A stretch of DNA of 6,923 bases from an uncultured Eubacteriales bacterium. GTDB taxonomy: Bacteria > Bacillota > Clostridia > Oscillospirales > CAG-272. Shown piece by piece: positions 1-5,847 of the stretch (the first letter of the stretch is position 1; every line of letters starts with the position of its first letter). The notes under the pieces are model-generated. The model had not been told where the DNA came from. It saw only the letters and a program-made list of their open reading frames with translations, and made no database searches. The translations under genes were made by a program, and so were the position numbers. The stretch spans positions 1 to 6,923 of the forward strand of contig URSW01000089.1 in assembly GCA_900550625.1 (NCBI GenBank), given 5' to 3'.

Positions 1-673
1 GCACGGTAAAATGCACGGGACCGATATCGACCGAATAATAAATTCCGTGAGACGTATCCTGCGGGGCAAGATCGATATTGAAATGAGAATACAGCGTACT
101 GCTGTATCCGTCCAGATAGCAGTGCCAATAATCGTGATTCCCGGCGGACGGCAGCATCGGATAAGCGCTGACAAACTCCTCGTTATTTCCGATCATATCG
201 CGCCACATCTCATGGCTGCCGGAAAACTGGACTATATCGCCCGCGTGCGCGAAAAGACGAGTACCGGGAAAATGTCCGATCGCGTCTTTACACGCGCACT
301 TCCACCAAAGTCCGTTGTTATCTTCGTCCTGTGAATCGGCGAACACAAGAAAATCAAGCTTGTCGCCGCCTGTCGGAGGAACCGTAAAAACCGCGTCCGC
401 CGATCTTACGCCGCACTCGTCGCCGACTCTCCAGCGGCACCGCTGTCCGGGCGCAATTCCCGTTATCACGGCGCAATTCTTTTTTGCCTTCATCCCTTCG
501 GAGCACTCGCCCTTCACTCGCACCGGATGTTCAAAATTTAAATCGTCCTCATCCGTGTACTCGAGGATCGGTTTTCCCTCCTCTTTCGTCTGCCATGTAA
601 CACCGAAGCTGTCACCGCTCTTTGAATAAAAATCGAGCGTTATTACCTCGGGAGTGAAATTTGACGAATCCAT
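1..673 (-). CDS. Purple acid phosphatase-like metallophosphoesterase with N-terminal FN3-like domain (3' end outside the window)
   Basis: The gene starts at 673 and is still open at base 1, so 224 N-terminal residues are visible and the C-terminus is missing. Residues about 8-98 are beta-rich and resemble the fibronectin-III-like domain that precedes the catalytic domain of purple acid phosphatases. From about residue 106 the calcineurin-like metal-binding blocks appear in order: FADSQD (D113), HAGDIVQ (D146) and AGNHDYW (N179, H180, D181). The last histidine block expected in this family would lie beyond the window. The family hydrolyses phosphate esters with a two-metal centre; the substrate here is unknown. 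No signal peptide or membrane segment is visible at the N-terminus, although many relatives are exported. The gene lies 33 bases after the HD-domain gene in the same direction and probably shares its transcript. The ATG at 673 has only a weak purine-rich site upstream, and a TTG at 688 is the alternative start. Confidence 0.85.
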   Translation of the reverse strand, partial: MDSSNFTPEVITLDFYSKSGDSFGVTWQTKEEGKPILEYTDEDDLNFEHPVRVKGECSEGMKAKKNCAVITGIAPGQRCRWRVGDECGVRSADAVFTVPPTGGDKLDFLVFADSQDEDNNGLWWKCACKDAIGHFPGTRLFAHAGDIVQFSGSHEMWRDMIGNNEEFVSAYPMLPSAGNHDYWHCYLDGYSSTLYSHFNIDLAPQDTSHGIYYSVDIGPVHFTV

Positions 674-706
674 TTTCTCTTTTCCCAATCCTTTTGAATG
701 CGACGG

Positions 707-1366
707 TCAGATAAGCTGCTGCTCGTTCATCTTGAGCTTGTATTCAAGCCCGAGCTTTGCCGCCGCCTTCTTGCAGAGCAGCATGCGGGCGAGAAATATT
801 TCGAAATAATCCATAACCGAGCTGTATTTCGTGTCTATGTCGAGGGACAGGGTTATCGTATCATGCGCGGGATTTATCTCGAGGCGTGAATCGGTAACGG
901 AATAGTTTACTCTGTCGTGGATATCAAAGCTTGTTTCGTCGTGATTTCTCACGCGCGTGCGGCGCACGTCGGATTTATCCGCAAGGATAAGCGCTGCCGA
1001 AACGGGGTTCACGGGAACGCCATTTGACTCATCGTGATTTCCGATCGCGGACACGACGGTTGCAATATCACACGCGCTGAAGCCGAGGTTATCGAGTATG
1101 CGGAATGCCATGACCGCGCCGCTCTGTGCGTGCTCCTCACGGTTCACCATATTTCCTATGTCGTGGAGAAACGCCGCTATCTGCACTATCTCGATATCGT
1201 GTTCACCGTATCCGAGGGTTTCGAGAATATATTTCGCACACTGTGCAACCTTCGTGACGTGACCGAAGCTGTGTTCGGTGTATCCAAGTGCGCCGAGGGA
1301 ATCATCGGCTGCGGATATATATGTGCGTATTGCTTCATTTTTGCGAAGTTCTTCGTAAGTCAGCAT
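707..1366 (-). CDS. HD-domain phosphohydrolase, substrate unknown
   Basis: A protein of 219 residues starting MLTYEELRKNEAIRTYI. The HD-superfamily metal ligands are visible: H32 and H36 (EHSFGHV), H68-D69 (FLHDIGN), H79 (REEHAQSG), H111-D112 (IGNHDE) and D130 (LADKSDV). HD proteins are metal-dependent phosphohydrolases, often acting on nucleotides. From memory, this full-length single-domain type is common in Clostridia, but I know of no assigned substrate. The protein is probably cytoplasmic, with no membrane segment. I chose the ATG at 1366 because a GGAGG (1372-1376) lies 5 bases before it. An in-frame ATG at 1402 would add 12 residues, but it has no ribosome binding site and overlaps the likely -10 box at 1401-1406. 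The gene follows the terminator at 1467-1495 and is the first gene of a unit with the downstream metallophosphoesterase. Confidence 0.9.
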   Translation of the reverse strand: MLTYEELRKNEAIRTYISAADDSLGALGYTEHSFGHVTKVAQCAKYILETLGYGEHDIEIVQIAAFLHDIGNMVNREEHAQSGAVMAFRILDNLGFSACDIATVVSAIGNHDESNGVPVNPVSAALILADKSDVRRTRVRNHDETSFDIHDRVNYSVTDSRLEINPAHDTITLSLDIDTKYSSVMDYFEIFLARMLLCKKAAAKLGLEYKLKMNEQQLI

Positions 1367-1371
1367 TTCAT

Positions 1372-1376
1372 CCTCC
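1372..1376 (-). promoter_or_regulatory. Ribosome binding site that fixes the HD gene start
   Basis: On the minus strand this is GGAGG, 5 bases before the ATG at 1366. It favours the shorter HD protein over the one starting at 1402, which lacks any such site. Confidence 0.8.
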
Positions 1377-1400
1377 GTCGCGGTAAAAATCTGCACTTCC

Positions 1401-1432
1401 ATTGTACCACTTATTTATTAACAATTCTACAA
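1401..1432 (-). promoter_or_regulatory. Extended -10 promoter for the HD / metallophosphoesterase unit
   Basis: On the minus strand 1409-1401 reads TGGTACAAT, a good extended -10 (TGn followed by TACAAT at 1406-1401). The -35 is poor: the nearest candidate is TTGTAG at 1432-1427 with a 20-base spacer, which is typical when an extended -10 compensates. Transcription would begin near 1394, giving a leader of about 28 bases before the ATG at 1366 with GGAGG inside it. The region between it and the terminator at 1467 is AT-rich. Predicted by inspection only. Confidence 0.55.
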
Positions 1433-1457
1433 TTTGTCAGTATCGAAACATTATCCG

Positions 1458-1501
1458 TAAAAATATGCGGTGTCGGCACAGAATGCCGACACCGCCTTTT
1501 T
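1458..1501 (-). terminator. Strong intrinsic terminator ending the sugar dehydrogenase / TIM-barrel unit
   Basis: Perfect 12-bp GC-rich inverted repeat: arms 1467-1478 and 1484-1495 around a 5-base loop. On the minus strand it is followed by ATATTTTTA, so it can stop transcripts arriving from the TIM-barrel gene that ends at 1573. On the plus strand it is followed by CTTTTTC, so it could work in both directions. It separates this unit from the HD gene. Confidence 0.85.
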
Positions 1502-1572
1502 CGGTCATCCGATTCCAAAGCATCCTGAGCGGCTTCTCGCCGCATCGGGAAGGCGCCGCCTTTATGCGGACA

Positions 1573-2541
1573 TCATGCCCATGCCATGGTGGTGGGCTTT
1601 GGATCGTGTATTATCATGGGTTTGAGAAATTCAACAGCCTTAGATAGTCCTTCGTCGATGGACATGAGGCTGTCCTCATGCTCAATCGAGAGAACGCGGT
1701 CATAGCCTACGAGACGGAGCGCGGAAATAAGGTCACGCCAATACTCCTCACCGTGGCCGAAGCCGACCGTGCGGAATACCCACGAACGGTTGATCTCGTC
1801 GCTGTAATGCTTGGTATCGAGAACGCCGGTGCGCTCGGTATTGAGCTTATCGACCTTCGTATCCTTGGCATGAACGTGGTAGATGGAGTCTCCGAGATAA
1901 CGGATAGCGGATACGGGATCGATTCCCTGCCATACAAGGTGCGAAGGATCGAAGTTAGCACCGATAACGGGACCGACAGCCTCGCGGAGCTTCATAAGCT
2001 TCTCGGGATTGTAGACGCAGAAGCCGGGGTGAAGCTCGAGAGCGATGCGGCTTACGCCGTGTTCGAGCGCAAATTTGGTTGCCTTCTCCCAATAAGGAAT
2101 AAGCACGTCATTCCACTGATAATCGAGAACCGCAAGATACTCCTCGGGCCATGCGCAGGTCGCCCAGTTCGGCATCTTATCGCCGGGAGCGCCGCCGGGA
2201 CAGCCGGAGAATGTGATCACGGTATCAAGTCCGAGCTTCTCGGCGAGAAGAACGGTGTTGACAAAATCGTCATGGTAACGCTTTGCCTCGGTCTCGTCGG
2301 GATGCACGGGGTTGCCGTGGCACGAAAGAGCGCAAAGCTCGATATCGTATTTTTTGAAAGCATCCTTGAATTTTTCGAAATCCGCGGAAGACGCAAGAAG
2401 CTTCTCGGGATCGCAGTGAGCTTTTCCGGGGTATCCGCCCGCGCCGATCTCGGCAGCCTCTACGCCGAGAGCCTTGAGCTTTGCGAGAGTCTCTTCAAGA
2501 GGATACTGTGCATAAAGATTTGCAAGTACACTGAGTTTCAT
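1573..2541 (-). CDS. Xylose isomerase-like TIM-barrel sugar isomerase/epimerase (AP endonuclease 2 superfamily)
   Basis: A 322-residue protein of the AP_endonuc_2 / xylose isomerase-like fold. The metal and substrate residues expected on successive barrel strands are present: E169 and H171 (IALELHPGF), D198 and H201 (NFDPSHLVWQG), H222 and H224 (YHVHAKDT), and E287 (LSIEHED). Members isomerise, epimerise or dehydrate sugars and polyols, and some relatives act with an oxidoreductase on 3-keto-sugars or C-glycosides. The partner directly upstream is a Gfo/Idh/MocA dehydrogenase, so the two probably act one after the other in the cytoplasm. The exact reaction is not readable from sequence. The start at 2541 (MKLSVLANLY) gives the family's usual first beta strand; AAGGA at 2555-2559 lies 13 bases before it, which is rather far. 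A TTG at 2592 would add 17 residues but begins inside a hairpin. There is no signal peptide. The gene ends before a strong terminator. Confidence 0.9.
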   Translation of the reverse strand: MKLSVLANLYAQYPLEETLAKLKALGVEAAEIGAGGYPGKAHCDPEKLLASSADFEKFKDAFKKYDIELCALSCHGNPVHPDETEAKRYHDDFVNTVLLAEKLGLDTVITFSGCPGGAPGDKMPNWATCAWPEEYLAVLDYQWNDVLIPYWEKATKFALEHGVSRIALELHPGFCVYNPEKLMKLREAVGPVIGANFDPSHLVWQGIDPVSAIRYLGDSIYHVHAKDTKVDKLNTERTGVLDTKHYSDEINRSWVFRTVGFGHGEEYWRDLISALRLVGYDRVLSIEHEDSLMSIDEGLSKAVEFLKPMIIHDPKPTTMAWA

Positions 2542-2583
2542 ATGTTTGTACCGTTCCTTTCGATTTTTTATTGTGCCATCAAA

Positions 2584-2611
2584 ACTATGCAATCCCTAAG
2601 GATTGCATAGT
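2584..2611 (-). terminator. Hairpin between the dehydrogenase and TIM-barrel genes, possible attenuator or weak terminator
   Basis: Perfect 12-bp inverted repeat, arms 2584-2595 and 2600-2611, loop of 4 bases. It lies 15 bases after the dehydrogenase stop and 42 bases before the TIM-barrel start. On the minus strand the 3' arm runs into TTTTG, a short T run, so termination may be partial. It could instead protect the upstream message after processing. I see no convincing separate promoter for the downstream gene. Confidence 0.6.
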
Positions 2612-2626
2612 CCGTATGTATCAAAC

Positions 2627-3721
2627 TCAGAACTTGTACACATCGCCGGTTGCGGCAGATGTATAAATTCCTTCAAGGATTCTTGTTACGCAATATGCCT
2701 GATCTGCATGAACGATCGCCTCGGTATCGTTTCTGAGAGAGTTGATCCAGTCGTTCTGCCAATCAAGCGCAGCGCTGTTGTCGCCGTCGAAGAATGCCAC
2801 GCCGCCTGCGCCGAAGTTGGGCTTCATTATGTACTGACGACCGTTGCGTACACCGTTTATCTGAAGTCCGTTAGCGAAGTCCGCACCTGCAAGTGTTCCG
2901 CAGATGAGAGTCGATGCCTCGAGAGAAGGCTCGTAGTTAAGCGCCCATGAGGACTTTACAAGAATCGTTGCGCCGTTCTCCATTACAACAAATCCGAATG
3001 CGCTGTCCTCAGCGGTATACTTGCTCGAATCCCAAGGACCCCATGTGTTGCCCTGAAGCTCGGGAGCAAGACCGTTGAGCTTGTGGTAGGAGGTTCCTAC
3101 GCAGTACTTGGGCTTGTAGTTGTTTGTAATCCAAAGGGTAAGGTCGAGAGAGTGCGTTCCGATATCGATAAGGGGACCGCCGCCCTGCTCGTACTCATTG
3201 ATAAATACGCCCCATGTAGGAACCGCACGGCGGCGAATTGCGATAGCCTCGGAGTAGTAAATGTCTCCGAAGGTACCGTCTTCCGCTTCCTTTTTAAGAT
3301 AAAGCATCTCGGGTCTGTAACGGTTCTGATAACCGATGCAGAGCTTCTTGCCGGTACGCTCAGCCGCATCAAGCATCTTCTTTGCTTCCTCAGAGTTGAT
3401 TGCCATCGGCTTCTCGCACATTACATGCTTGCCTGCCTCGAGAGCGTCAACGGTGATAAAGCTGTGCGAACGGTTGGGCGTGCACACATGAACAACGTCG
3501 ATGGTCTTGTCCTCGAGAAGCTTCTTATAGTCCGTATATACCTTCGCGTCATCGGTACCGTAGTCCTTTGCTGCCTGCTGTGCCTTCTCCTCAATGATGT
3601 CGCAGAATGCAACCATTTCCACATTCTCGATCGATCTGAGTCCGGGCATATGCTTACCGTTTGCGATACCGCCGCATCCGATAATACCGATTCTTATTGT
3701 ATCATTTGCCGAAATTGCCAT
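2627..3721 (-). CDS. Gfo/Idh/MocA family NAD(P)-dependent sugar dehydrogenase
   Basis: A 364-residue protein, a normal length for the family. Residues 10-20 (RIGIIGCGGIA) form the Rossmann-fold dinucleotide loop. CTPNRSH (80-86) and CEKPMA (102-107) follow, with K104 the family's catalytic lysine. The C-terminal sheet domain begins near residue 125 and carries GGPLIDIGTHSLD (181-193), where D186 and H190 are the expected active-site residues. Members oxidise or reduce a hydroxyl on sugars, inositols or glycosides with bound NAD(P); the substrate here is unknown. The ATG at 3721 is chosen because GGAGG (3727-3731) lies 5 bases before it; a TTG at 3733 would fall within that site. It is the first gene of a two-gene unit with the TIM-barrel protein. 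Lysine and glutamate codons in the stretches I read are mostly AAG and GAG, which may reflect high expression. Confidence 0.93.
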   Translation of the reverse strand: MAISANDTIRIGIIGCGGIANGKHMPGLRSIENVEMVAFCDIIEEKAQQAAKDYGTDDAKVYTDYKKLLEDKTIDVVHVCTPNRSHSFITVDALEAGKHVMCEKPMAINSEEAKKMLDAAERTGKKLCIGYQNRYRPEMLYLKKEAEDGTFGDIYYSEAIAIRRRAVPTWGVFINEYEQGGGPLIDIGTHSLDLTLWITNNYKPKYCVGTSYHKLNGLAPELQGNTWGPWDSSKYTAEDSAFGFVVMENGATILVKSSWALNYEPSLEASTLICGTLAGADFANGLQINGVRNGRQYIMKPNFGAGGVAFFDGDNSAALDWQNDWINSLRNDTEAIVHADQAYCVTRILEGIYTSAATGDVYKF

Positions 3722-3726
3722 GATTA

Positions 3727-3731
3727 CCTCC
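3727..3731 (-). promoter_or_regulatory. Ribosome binding site that fixes the dehydrogenase start
   Basis: GGAGG on the minus strand, 5 bases before the ATG at 3721. It excludes the in-frame TTG at 3733, which overlaps it. Confidence 0.85.
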
Positions 3732-3735
3732 AAGT

Positions 3736-3753
3736 AATGTTCGTCAGAACATT
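3736..3753 (-). promoter_or_regulatory. Palindromic operator or 5'-leader hairpin before the sugar dehydrogenase
   Basis: Perfect 7-bp inverted repeat AATGTTC / GAACATT with a 4-base centre. It sits just downstream of the predicted -10 and 4 bases upstream of the GGAGG. In DNA it could be a repressor operator covering the start of transcription; in RNA it would form a hairpin right before the ribosome binding site. The pattern TGTTC-N4-GAACA has the half-sites in the opposite order from the Bacillus LexA box. I do not recognise the regulator, and none is encoded in the window. Confidence 0.55.
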
Positions 3754-3763
3754 TTTATTCCCT

Positions 3764-3795
3764 ATTATATTAAAATAAAATGCACCTCATTTCAA
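3764..3795 (-). promoter_or_regulatory. Promoter of the sugar dehydrogenase / TIM-barrel unit
   Basis: On the minus strand TTGAAA (3795-3790) is followed after exactly 17 bases by TAATAT (3772-3767); an overlapping perfect TATAAT lies at 3769-3764 with a 20-base spacer. Transcription would begin near 3757-3760. The -35 lies in the loop of the deoB terminator hairpin and the spacer covers its 3' arm. Predicted by inspection. Confidence 0.55.
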
Positions 3796-3812
3796 GGGGT
3801 TGAGGTGCATTT
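3778..3812 (-). terminator. Intrinsic terminator after deoB
   Basis: Perfect 12-bp inverted repeat, arms 3778-3789 and 3801-3812, loop 11 bases. On the minus strand the stem ends in TTT and continues TATTTTAAT, a T-rich tail fitting transcripts coming from deoB. On the plus strand no T run follows. The stem is only half G+C, so efficiency may be moderate. It overlaps the next unit's promoter. Confidence 0.7.
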
Positions 3813-3840
3813 GATTCCGGCTTTTTAAACATTGGAGGAA

Positions 3841-3870
3841 TGCACAAAAAATCCATTTGAATTTTGTGCA
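3841..3870 (-). repeat. Inverted repeat in the deoB 3' untranslated region
   Basis: Perfect 9-bp inverted repeat TGCACAAAA / TTTTGTGCA (arms 3841-3849 and 3862-3870) with a 12-base loop, beginning 13 bases after the deoB stop. No T run follows it, so it is not a classical terminator. It may be a second 3' hairpin protecting the message, or chance in AT-rich sequence. Confidence 0.4.
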
Positions 3871-3883
3871 ATTATTCCCGCAA

Positions 3884-5044
3884 TTATCTCTTGATTTTTT
3901 CGAAAAAATCTGTTCCGGGGGTGTCGAGCGGAACGCCGAACGCCGTCGCCGCCGTCGCCGCGATATCGGCATATGTTGAACGTGTGCCGAGCATCTGCGG
4001 AGATGTTCCCTTTCCGTAAACTATGAGCGGTATATACTCTCTCGTATGATCGGTTCCGCTGTATCCGGGATCGCATCCGTGATCCGCCGTAATGATGAGA
4101 ACATCATCGTCGCCGAGCTTTGAGATGAGCGACGGAAGAAATGCGTCAAATTCCGAAAGCGCGCGTGCGTATCCCGGAATATCCCGGCGGTGACCGTAGA
4201 GCATATCGAAATCCACAAGATTAACGAAGCACAGACCGTCGAAATCACGCGACGCAATATCGAGAGTCTTATTCATGCCGTCCGTATTTCCGTCGGTATG
4301 GATCGACTCGCTTATGCCGCGCCCGGCAAAGATATCGTGTATCTTTCCGACTGCGATAACGGTTTTGCCGTTTTCCTTCAGCGCGTCGAGAAGCGTGGGG
4401 GCGAACGGTTCGAGAGAAAAGTCGCGTCTGTTCGTCGTTCTTCTGTAATCTCCGTCGATTCCGACAAACGGGCGCGCGATGACCCGTCCGACGGCATTGT
4501 CCCCGGTCAGGATACCGCGCGCGATCTCGCAGCCGCGATAAAGCTCGTCAAGAGGGATCACTTCTTCATGCGCAGCTATCTGAAAAACGGAATCTGCCGA
4601 GGTGTATACGATCCACTTGCCGGTTCTTACGTGCTCGGTGCCGTAATCGCGTATGACCTCCGTTCCGGAATACGGCTTATTGACGATTACTCCCCTTCCA
4701 GTCTTTTCGGAAAAGGCGTTGATTATTTCTTTAGGGAATCCGTTCGGATACGTCGGCAGCGGCTTCGGGGACACAAGTCCCGCAATCTCCCAATGCCCGA
4801 TTATCGTATCCTTGCCCATCGAGCGTTCGATGCATCTTCCAACTGCCGCTTCGGGAGATGCGGAGGTTCCGAGTGAGGACAGCCCCTCAATATTTCCTAT
4901 TCCCATTTTAACGAGATTGGGGATCGAAAGCTCCGGTGAAGACGCAAGAGTGCCGAGTGTATTTGCTCCGACATCCCCGAAAAGTCCGGCGTCGGGCAGA
5001 TATCCCGCTCCGACGCTGTCAAGTACGATAAGAAAAAGTCTCAT
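3884..5044 (-). CDS. deoB: Phosphopentomutase
   Basis: A 386-residue protein of normal DeoB length, complete from MRLFLIVLDSVGAG to the C-terminal PLDTPGTDFFEKIKR. DeoB interconverts (deoxy)ribose 1-phosphate and 5-phosphate in the cytoplasm, joining nucleoside phosphorolysis to pentose metabolism. It belongs to the alkaline phosphatase superfamily. The two-manganese site is recognisable: D9 (LDSVG), D280 and H285 (DFDMLYGHR), D321-H322 (TADHGCD) and H333 (TDHTRE), with the phosphorylated threonine T80 in GKDTIIGHWE. Spacings match my recollection of the Bacillus enzyme. The start at 5044 has AAAGGAG about 3 bases upstream; a TTG at 5089 would add 15 unlikely residues. deoC lies 109 bases upstream on the same strand and supplies the next step for deoxyribose 5-phosphate. 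No nucleoside phosphorylase or cytidine deaminase gene is in the window. The gene is last in its unit, before a terminator. Confidence 0.97.
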   Translation of the reverse strand: MRLFLIVLDSVGAGYLPDAGLFGDVGANTLGTLASSPELSIPNLVKMGIGNIEGLSSLGTSASPEAAVGRCIERSMGKDTIIGHWEIAGLVSPKPLPTYPNGFPKEIINAFSEKTGRGVIVNKPYSGTEVIRDYGTEHVRTGKWIVYTSADSVFQIAAHEEVIPLDELYRGCEIARGILTGDNAVGRVIARPFVGIDGDYRRTTNRRDFSLEPFAPTLLDALKENGKTVIAVGKIHDIFAGRGISESIHTDGNTDGMNKTLDIASRDFDGLCFVNLVDFDMLYGHRRDIPGYARALSEFDAFLPSLISKLGDDDVLIITADHGCDPGYSGTDHTREYIPLIVYGKGTSPQMLGTRSTYADIAATAATAFGVPLDTPGTDFFEKIKR

Positions 5045-5153
5045 GGTCTCCTTTCCGCCGCCTTGCGGCTGAAAACATGTGAAATGCAAAATCAGGCAGT
5101 CACGCCGATGCTGTGCGGATATTCACAAAAGATCCGCTTTCCGACGCTTCTCA

Positions 5154-5819
5154 TCAGTATCCTGCCGAATCCTCGTTCTTTACAAGCTTTACGATCCTGC
5201 TTGTGCCGAGCCGATCTGCTCCGAGCCTGAGAAAATTCTCGGCATCGGCGAGAGAGGATATTCCGCCCGCCGCCTTGATCTTAAGTCCGGGAGCAACATG
5301 CTCCGCAAAAAGCTTCACGTCGTGATCCGTCGCACCGCCCTTTGAAAATCCGGTTGAAGTCTTTATATAGTCGGCACCGCCGCGGTACACGACATCACAC
5401 ATGCGCACCTTTTCGCTGTCCGTAAGGAGGCAGGTTTCAACGATGACCTTCAGTATCCGATCTCCGCAGGCATCCTTTATTTCGGCGATCTCGTCCTGCA
5501 CGCGGTCGTAAATTTCGTCCTTGACCCAGCCGATGTTGATAACGGTATCGATCTCATCCGCTCCGTTCTTCACGGAATCGGACGCCTGAAAAACCTTTGA
5601 TGCGGTCGTGTCATATCCGTTCGGGAATCCGATGACGGTGCATATTTTCATGCGCCCCGCCGCATACTCCGATGCCTGTGCGACATAGGACTGCGGGATG
5701 CACACGGTCGCGGTCGAATATTTTATCGCATCGTCGATAAGGAGCTTTATATCGTCGAGCCGTGCGGCGGGTGAAAGCTCCGTATGATCGACGTGCGAAA
5801 GTATCTCCTTTATATCCAT
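5154..5819 (-). CDS. deoC: Deoxyribose-phosphate aldolase
   Basis: A 221-residue class I aldolase, the usual length for Firmicutes DeoC. It splits 2-deoxy-D-ribose 5-phosphate into acetaldehyde and glyceraldehyde 3-phosphate. K153 in DYIKTSTGF is the Schiff-base lysine. K182 in KIKAAGGI is the second active-site lysine, and D91 in DEIDTVINIG matches the family's catalytic aspartate. GFPNGYDTT (64-72) and the phosphate-binding end AAGGISS and GADRLGTSR are also present. The start at 5819 (MDIKEILSHVDHTELSP) is preceded by AAAGGA with a 7-base spacer; an in-frame upstream start at 5876 would overlap the previous gene and add a low-complexity serine/aspartate stretch unlike the family. The gene follows ydcF by 28 bases and precedes deoB, so nucleoside-derived pentose breakdown is encoded together. 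Confidence 0.97.
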   Translation of the reverse strand: MDIKEILSHVDHTELSPAARLDDIKLLIDDAIKYSTATVCIPQSYVAQASEYAAGRMKICTVIGFPNGYDTTASKVFQASDSVKNGADEIDTVINIGWVKDEIYDRVQDEIAEIKDACGDRILKVIVETCLLTDSEKVRMCDVVYRGGADYIKTSTGFSKGGATDHDVKLFAEHVAPGLKIKAAGGISSLADAENFLRLGADRLGTSRIVKLVKNEDSAGY

Positions 5820-5847
5820 CTTTCCGTCCTTTCCGCGATCGCCGACG

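Noticed and set aside
1034..1528. Open plus-strand frame opposite the HD gene, running through the terminator
   Set aside because: No motifs, and it reads across a strong hairpin terminator; the HD motifs on the minus strand explain the region.
1678..2610. Long open plus-strand frame of about 310 codons
   Set aside because: It is antisense to the TIM-barrel gene, whose metal-site motifs are intact on the minus strand. The plus-strand translation shows no recognisable family, and no ribosome binding site or promoter was seen.
3736..3753. Palindrome considered as a LexA (SOS) box
   Set aside because: The Bacillus-type box is GAAC-N4-GTTC; here the half-sites are in the opposite order (GTTC-N4-GAAC), and no DNA-repair gene follows.
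3083..3778. Open plus-strand frame opposite the sugar dehydrogenase
   Set aside because: Shadow of an unmistakable Gfo/Idh/MocA gene; its leucine/cysteine-rich translation arises from the reversed codons.
3830..3858. Plus-strand GGAGG followed by an ATG and a six-codon frame
   Set aside because: The spacing is about 1-2 bases, too short for initiation, and the frame stops after six codons inside an inverted repeat.
4190..4876. Long open plus-strand frame of about 228 codons
   Set aside because: Antisense shadow of deoB; arginine/serine-rich translation without family motifs, while deoB is complete with all metal ligands.
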